This document shows positions 30,561 to 32,478 of a stretch of 32,478 nt of DNA, piece by piece. The notes beneath the pieces were generated by a model. That model made no database searches. It was given only the letters and a program-made list of their open reading frames with translations, and was not told where the DNA came from. The DNA comes from Priapulus caudatus. Its lineage: Eukaryota > Priapulida > Priapulimorpha > Priapulimorphida > Priapulidae. The stretch spans positions 105,858 through 138,335 of the forward strand of contig NW_014577608.1 in assembly GCF_000485595.1 (NCBI RefSeq), given 5' to 3'. The first letter of the stretch is position 1. Each line of letters starts with the position of its first letter. The position numbers were made by a program, and so were the translations under genes.

Positions 30561-30685
30561 TAGACTTTTTTACTCTAGTCTCTGGCATCTCAGCTTCTCT
30601 CCTCATCCTCTCATCTACCATCCTTCCCATCTCCTCTTCTCCTCTTCTCCATCCCTGCTTTCCTCCCCTCCTCCCTCCCCCACCC
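30561..30685. other. CT-rich low-complexity stretch at duplication breakpoint
   Basis: Pyrimidine-rich sequence (CTCCTCTTCTCC, CCTCCCTCCCCC) that abuts the start of copy B at 30686. In copy A the same point is joined to the 17-bp array, so this is a novel junction. Confidence 0.75.
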
Positions 30686-30782
30686 TATAATGAGTGCCAC
30701 TCGTAGGAAAATCAGAAGCCTTCTCTATAGACAAGTGTTCGTTCTACATAGGTATCCACTAATTCACCTGTTCCACTTGTTA

Positions 30783-30863
30783 TGCTACCTGTCATAGGTG
30801 ACATTGCTATCTCGTTATCCTACCTGTCATAGGTGACATTGCTATCTCGTTATCCTACCTGTC
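30783..30863 (-). repeat. 35-bp array duplicating a splice donor, copy B
   Basis: Three donor junctions at exactly 35-bp spacing: CCTACC-type sites at 30785, 30820 and 30855 on the plus strand. Reading past the authentic donor gives AGG TAG, an immediate stop, so use of either extra donor would truncate the protein. Confidence 0.9.
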
Positions 30864-31024
30864 ATAGATGACCTTCAGTGGCAGGTTGTCTTCCAGATTT
30901 GCCTCTTCCCTCTCAAAGTAGAGGATTACCCAGGATATTCTGTAGGGCCACTGTTCAGTGATGTAGACCCACGACGCCAGCTTCAGCCACTGGAACTCTA
31001 TACTGAAGGCACGCAGCAGCCGAC
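30859..31024 (-). CDS. KIDINS220: KIDINS220 exon [19 protein letters not shown], intact copy B
   Basis: A 166-bp exon, phase 1 in and 2 out. The acceptor is GTGTAG and the donor is GTAGGA. It encodes (G)[18 protein letters not shown], then [20 protein letters not shown] and [16 protein letters not shown](R). The frame is fully intact and its ends fit both the ITG exon and the exon at 26316. It lies upstream of the Walker B exon, which is out of order for the family. Confidence 0.85.
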
Positions 31025-31374
31025 CTACACACAGAAATAGAGAGAGAATCAAGAGATTTCTCCTGGACATACAGTTATCCTTCACGTGTAAAGCAGGCAA
31101 CACTCGACTGTACATGAATGGGGTGAGAGGCATAGATCATGTAGATAGACTGACACCTAGGTAATGTGGAGTAAACTTTCATAAGAGAGTTGAGTCATTT
31201 ATCCCACCAAGAAACAGAAATACAAGCTCACAGACAGAAAGACGGATGAAAGGATAGTGAAATATTTGATGGACAAACAGACAAAAATACGGATGCAAGA
31301 ACTGTCAGACAGAATGACAAGACAGTCGGCCGGACGGAGGGACAGTGGGCAGTGTGAAACACGTGCACACGTAC
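31025..31374 (-). other. Intron, copy B
   Basis: Duplicate of 27956-28308 with small indels. No separate signal. Confidence 0.6.
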
Positions 31375-31693
31375 CCGTGATGTAGACTATGTTCATGAGG
31401 CGACGCATGTTGCGTGGGTTGATGTCACTGAAGTAGTCGTGGTTGCCGACAACCTTACTGATGTCCCACGATGACATCGGTGTGTGAGACAGATTGCTGC
31501 TTCCGACGAACGACGTCCCAGACCGAGCCGACGTCAACCCCCCTCCACCGCCGCCGCCGCCCCCGCCAACACCCCCGCCGGTTGAGGAATGGAACGATCC
31601 GGCCGTGTTCGAGCGCTGCTTGCATTTGTGCTTCTTCTTCGCCTTTGTGACGTCCTTCAGTGACGAAAAGGTGTCCGAGTGAGACGGTGAGCC
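31375..31693 (-). CDS. KIDINS220: KIDINS220 exon [17 protein letters not shown], intact copy B
   Basis: A 319-bp exon (106 codons + 1), phase 0 in and 1 out. The acceptor is TCTAGCAG and the donor is GTACGT. It encodes [20 protein letters not shown], a basic KKKHKCKQR stretch, GSFHSST, a glycine run of 10 after Val, and [20 protein letters not shown]. It continues [20 protein letters not shown] and [14 protein letters not shown](G). The basic and Gly-rich insert lies where the vertebrate protein has a long polar insertion in the KAP domain. Confidence 0.85.
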
Positions 31694-31855
31694 CTGCTAG
31701 AGACAGAGGTGAGACGGTGAGCCCTGCTAGAGACAGACGTGAGACACGGGAGGCTGAGGCCTGCTAGAGACAGACGTGAGACACGGGAGGCTGAGGCCTG
31801 CTAAGAGACAGACGTGAGCACGGGAGGCCGAGTCCTGCTAGAGACAGAGCGTGCA
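31690..31855 (-). repeat. 30/37-bp array duplicating a splice acceptor, copy B
   Basis: Two clean 30-bp units GTGAGACGGTGAGCCCTGCT plus AGAGACAGAG, then 37-bp units. On the gene strand each gives TCTCTAGCAG and G. An exon started at the next acceptor upstream would read GSPSHLCL and then stop at the TAG of the authentic acceptor. Confidence 0.87.
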
Positions 31856-32478
31856 GACCGAGTCCTGGCTAGAGTGACGCACGAATACCCTTTCAATATT
31901 GCCCCCTATCGGTCGGTAGAACTAGACCAGTATGAACGTGGTGTTATTAACGTGTGCCAATATATTTATGTTGCCAGAACAGCTGTCCGGTTGGCTATGG
32001 TTTCGAGTTTAAGAACGTCGCTATCGGCGACAGATGATTGCTAGAACGCATTGTCAATCATGGCCAGGTGAATAGTTAAGTTGGGTGTCGCATCACACAA
32101 TAGAAGTTATAGGGATATTACTACTACATGGTTTGCTTAGGGATGGCAAGATACGGCATCCATATGGCTGCATCTACGACGTATGTTCTCGCAGTTTTTC
32201 TAATCGTATTGCCTGGAAGTCTTTTTCTGTCGTTCCAAAATGCTTCGATGCAAGTGCCGAGGCACTCCATTCTGTGCAACTTTAACGCTGTAACACAGGC
32301 AGATCGGCAGACGGTTACCACGCGTTTGGCTGATGTACAGCGAATTATCGTGTGAGTGTGTGAGAAGAACTCAACTGTATCCGGCTCAGCAAGCAAGATC
32401 TAAGGGTACTACACATTCTACATTTTCCACGCGGCTGAACCAAGGCAGGATAACTAAATCAATCATCAAGGGTGTGGC
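31856..32478 (-). other. Noisy intronic sequence to the window edge
   Basis: It corresponds to 28790-29365 of copy A with many inserted or substituted bases. No exon. Confidence 0.6.

Larger units (their letters stand above)
30686..32478. repeat. Segmental duplicate, copy B (runs off window)
   Basis: A direct repeat of 27616-29365. It is near clean from 30686 to about 31700 and noisy (frequent inserted bases) from about 31780 to the window end. It still matches copy A at the last base (GGGTGTGGC), so the duplication may extend beyond the window. Confidence 0.92.

Overview
This is a window of animal (metazoan) nuclear DNA. It has spliced genes with GT-AG introns, an AATAAA signal, many CA/CG, GA and GAC microsatellites, long minisatellites and TTAGGG-type internal telomere repeats. 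There is no bacterial or viral gene content. The TTAGGG motif and the two gene families fit a non-arthropod invertebrate, but the species cannot be named from sequence alone. The assembly is a patchwork: some stretches are clean, others carry dense single-base insertions and deletions typical of uncorrected long reads, and there is one 25-N gap.

Layout. Positions 1-760 hold hairpins and a fold-back element with telomere-like repeats. Positions 859-2303 (+) hold the last four coding exons of the mitochondrial ribosomal protein gene MRPL47 (uL29m), including a GC-AG intron. Positions 2304-4074 are the convergent intergenic region. From 4075 to about 30417, and probably beyond the right edge, the minus strand carries a large gene that I identify as KIDINS220/ARMS. 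Its exons run from the Walker B part of the KAP P-loop NTPase domain, through the SAM-like domain, to an acidic low-complexity tail ending in a class I PDZ ligand (Ser-Val-Val). Nearly every exon was checked by splice phase and codon count. The ankyrin repeats and Walker A lie outside the window.

The intron between 26131 and 10088 is dominated by about 14.9 kb of a 48-bp satellite (about 310 units) whose consensus carries a full palindromic CRE, TGACGTCA. The central 14.5 kb is noisy and reverse-complemented relative to its clean flanks. Another 17-bp array of about 68 units lies at 26439-27601. A segment of about 1.75 kb carrying two KIDINS220 exons occurs twice (27616-29365 and 30686-32478), and the second copy is out of gene order.

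Most notable observation: four unrelated short tandem arrays in this one gene each span an exon-intron boundary and multiply a splice site (35-bp and 61-bp donor arrays; ~52-bp and 30/37-bp acceptor arrays). In each case checked, use of a duplicate site should shift the frame or add a stop.
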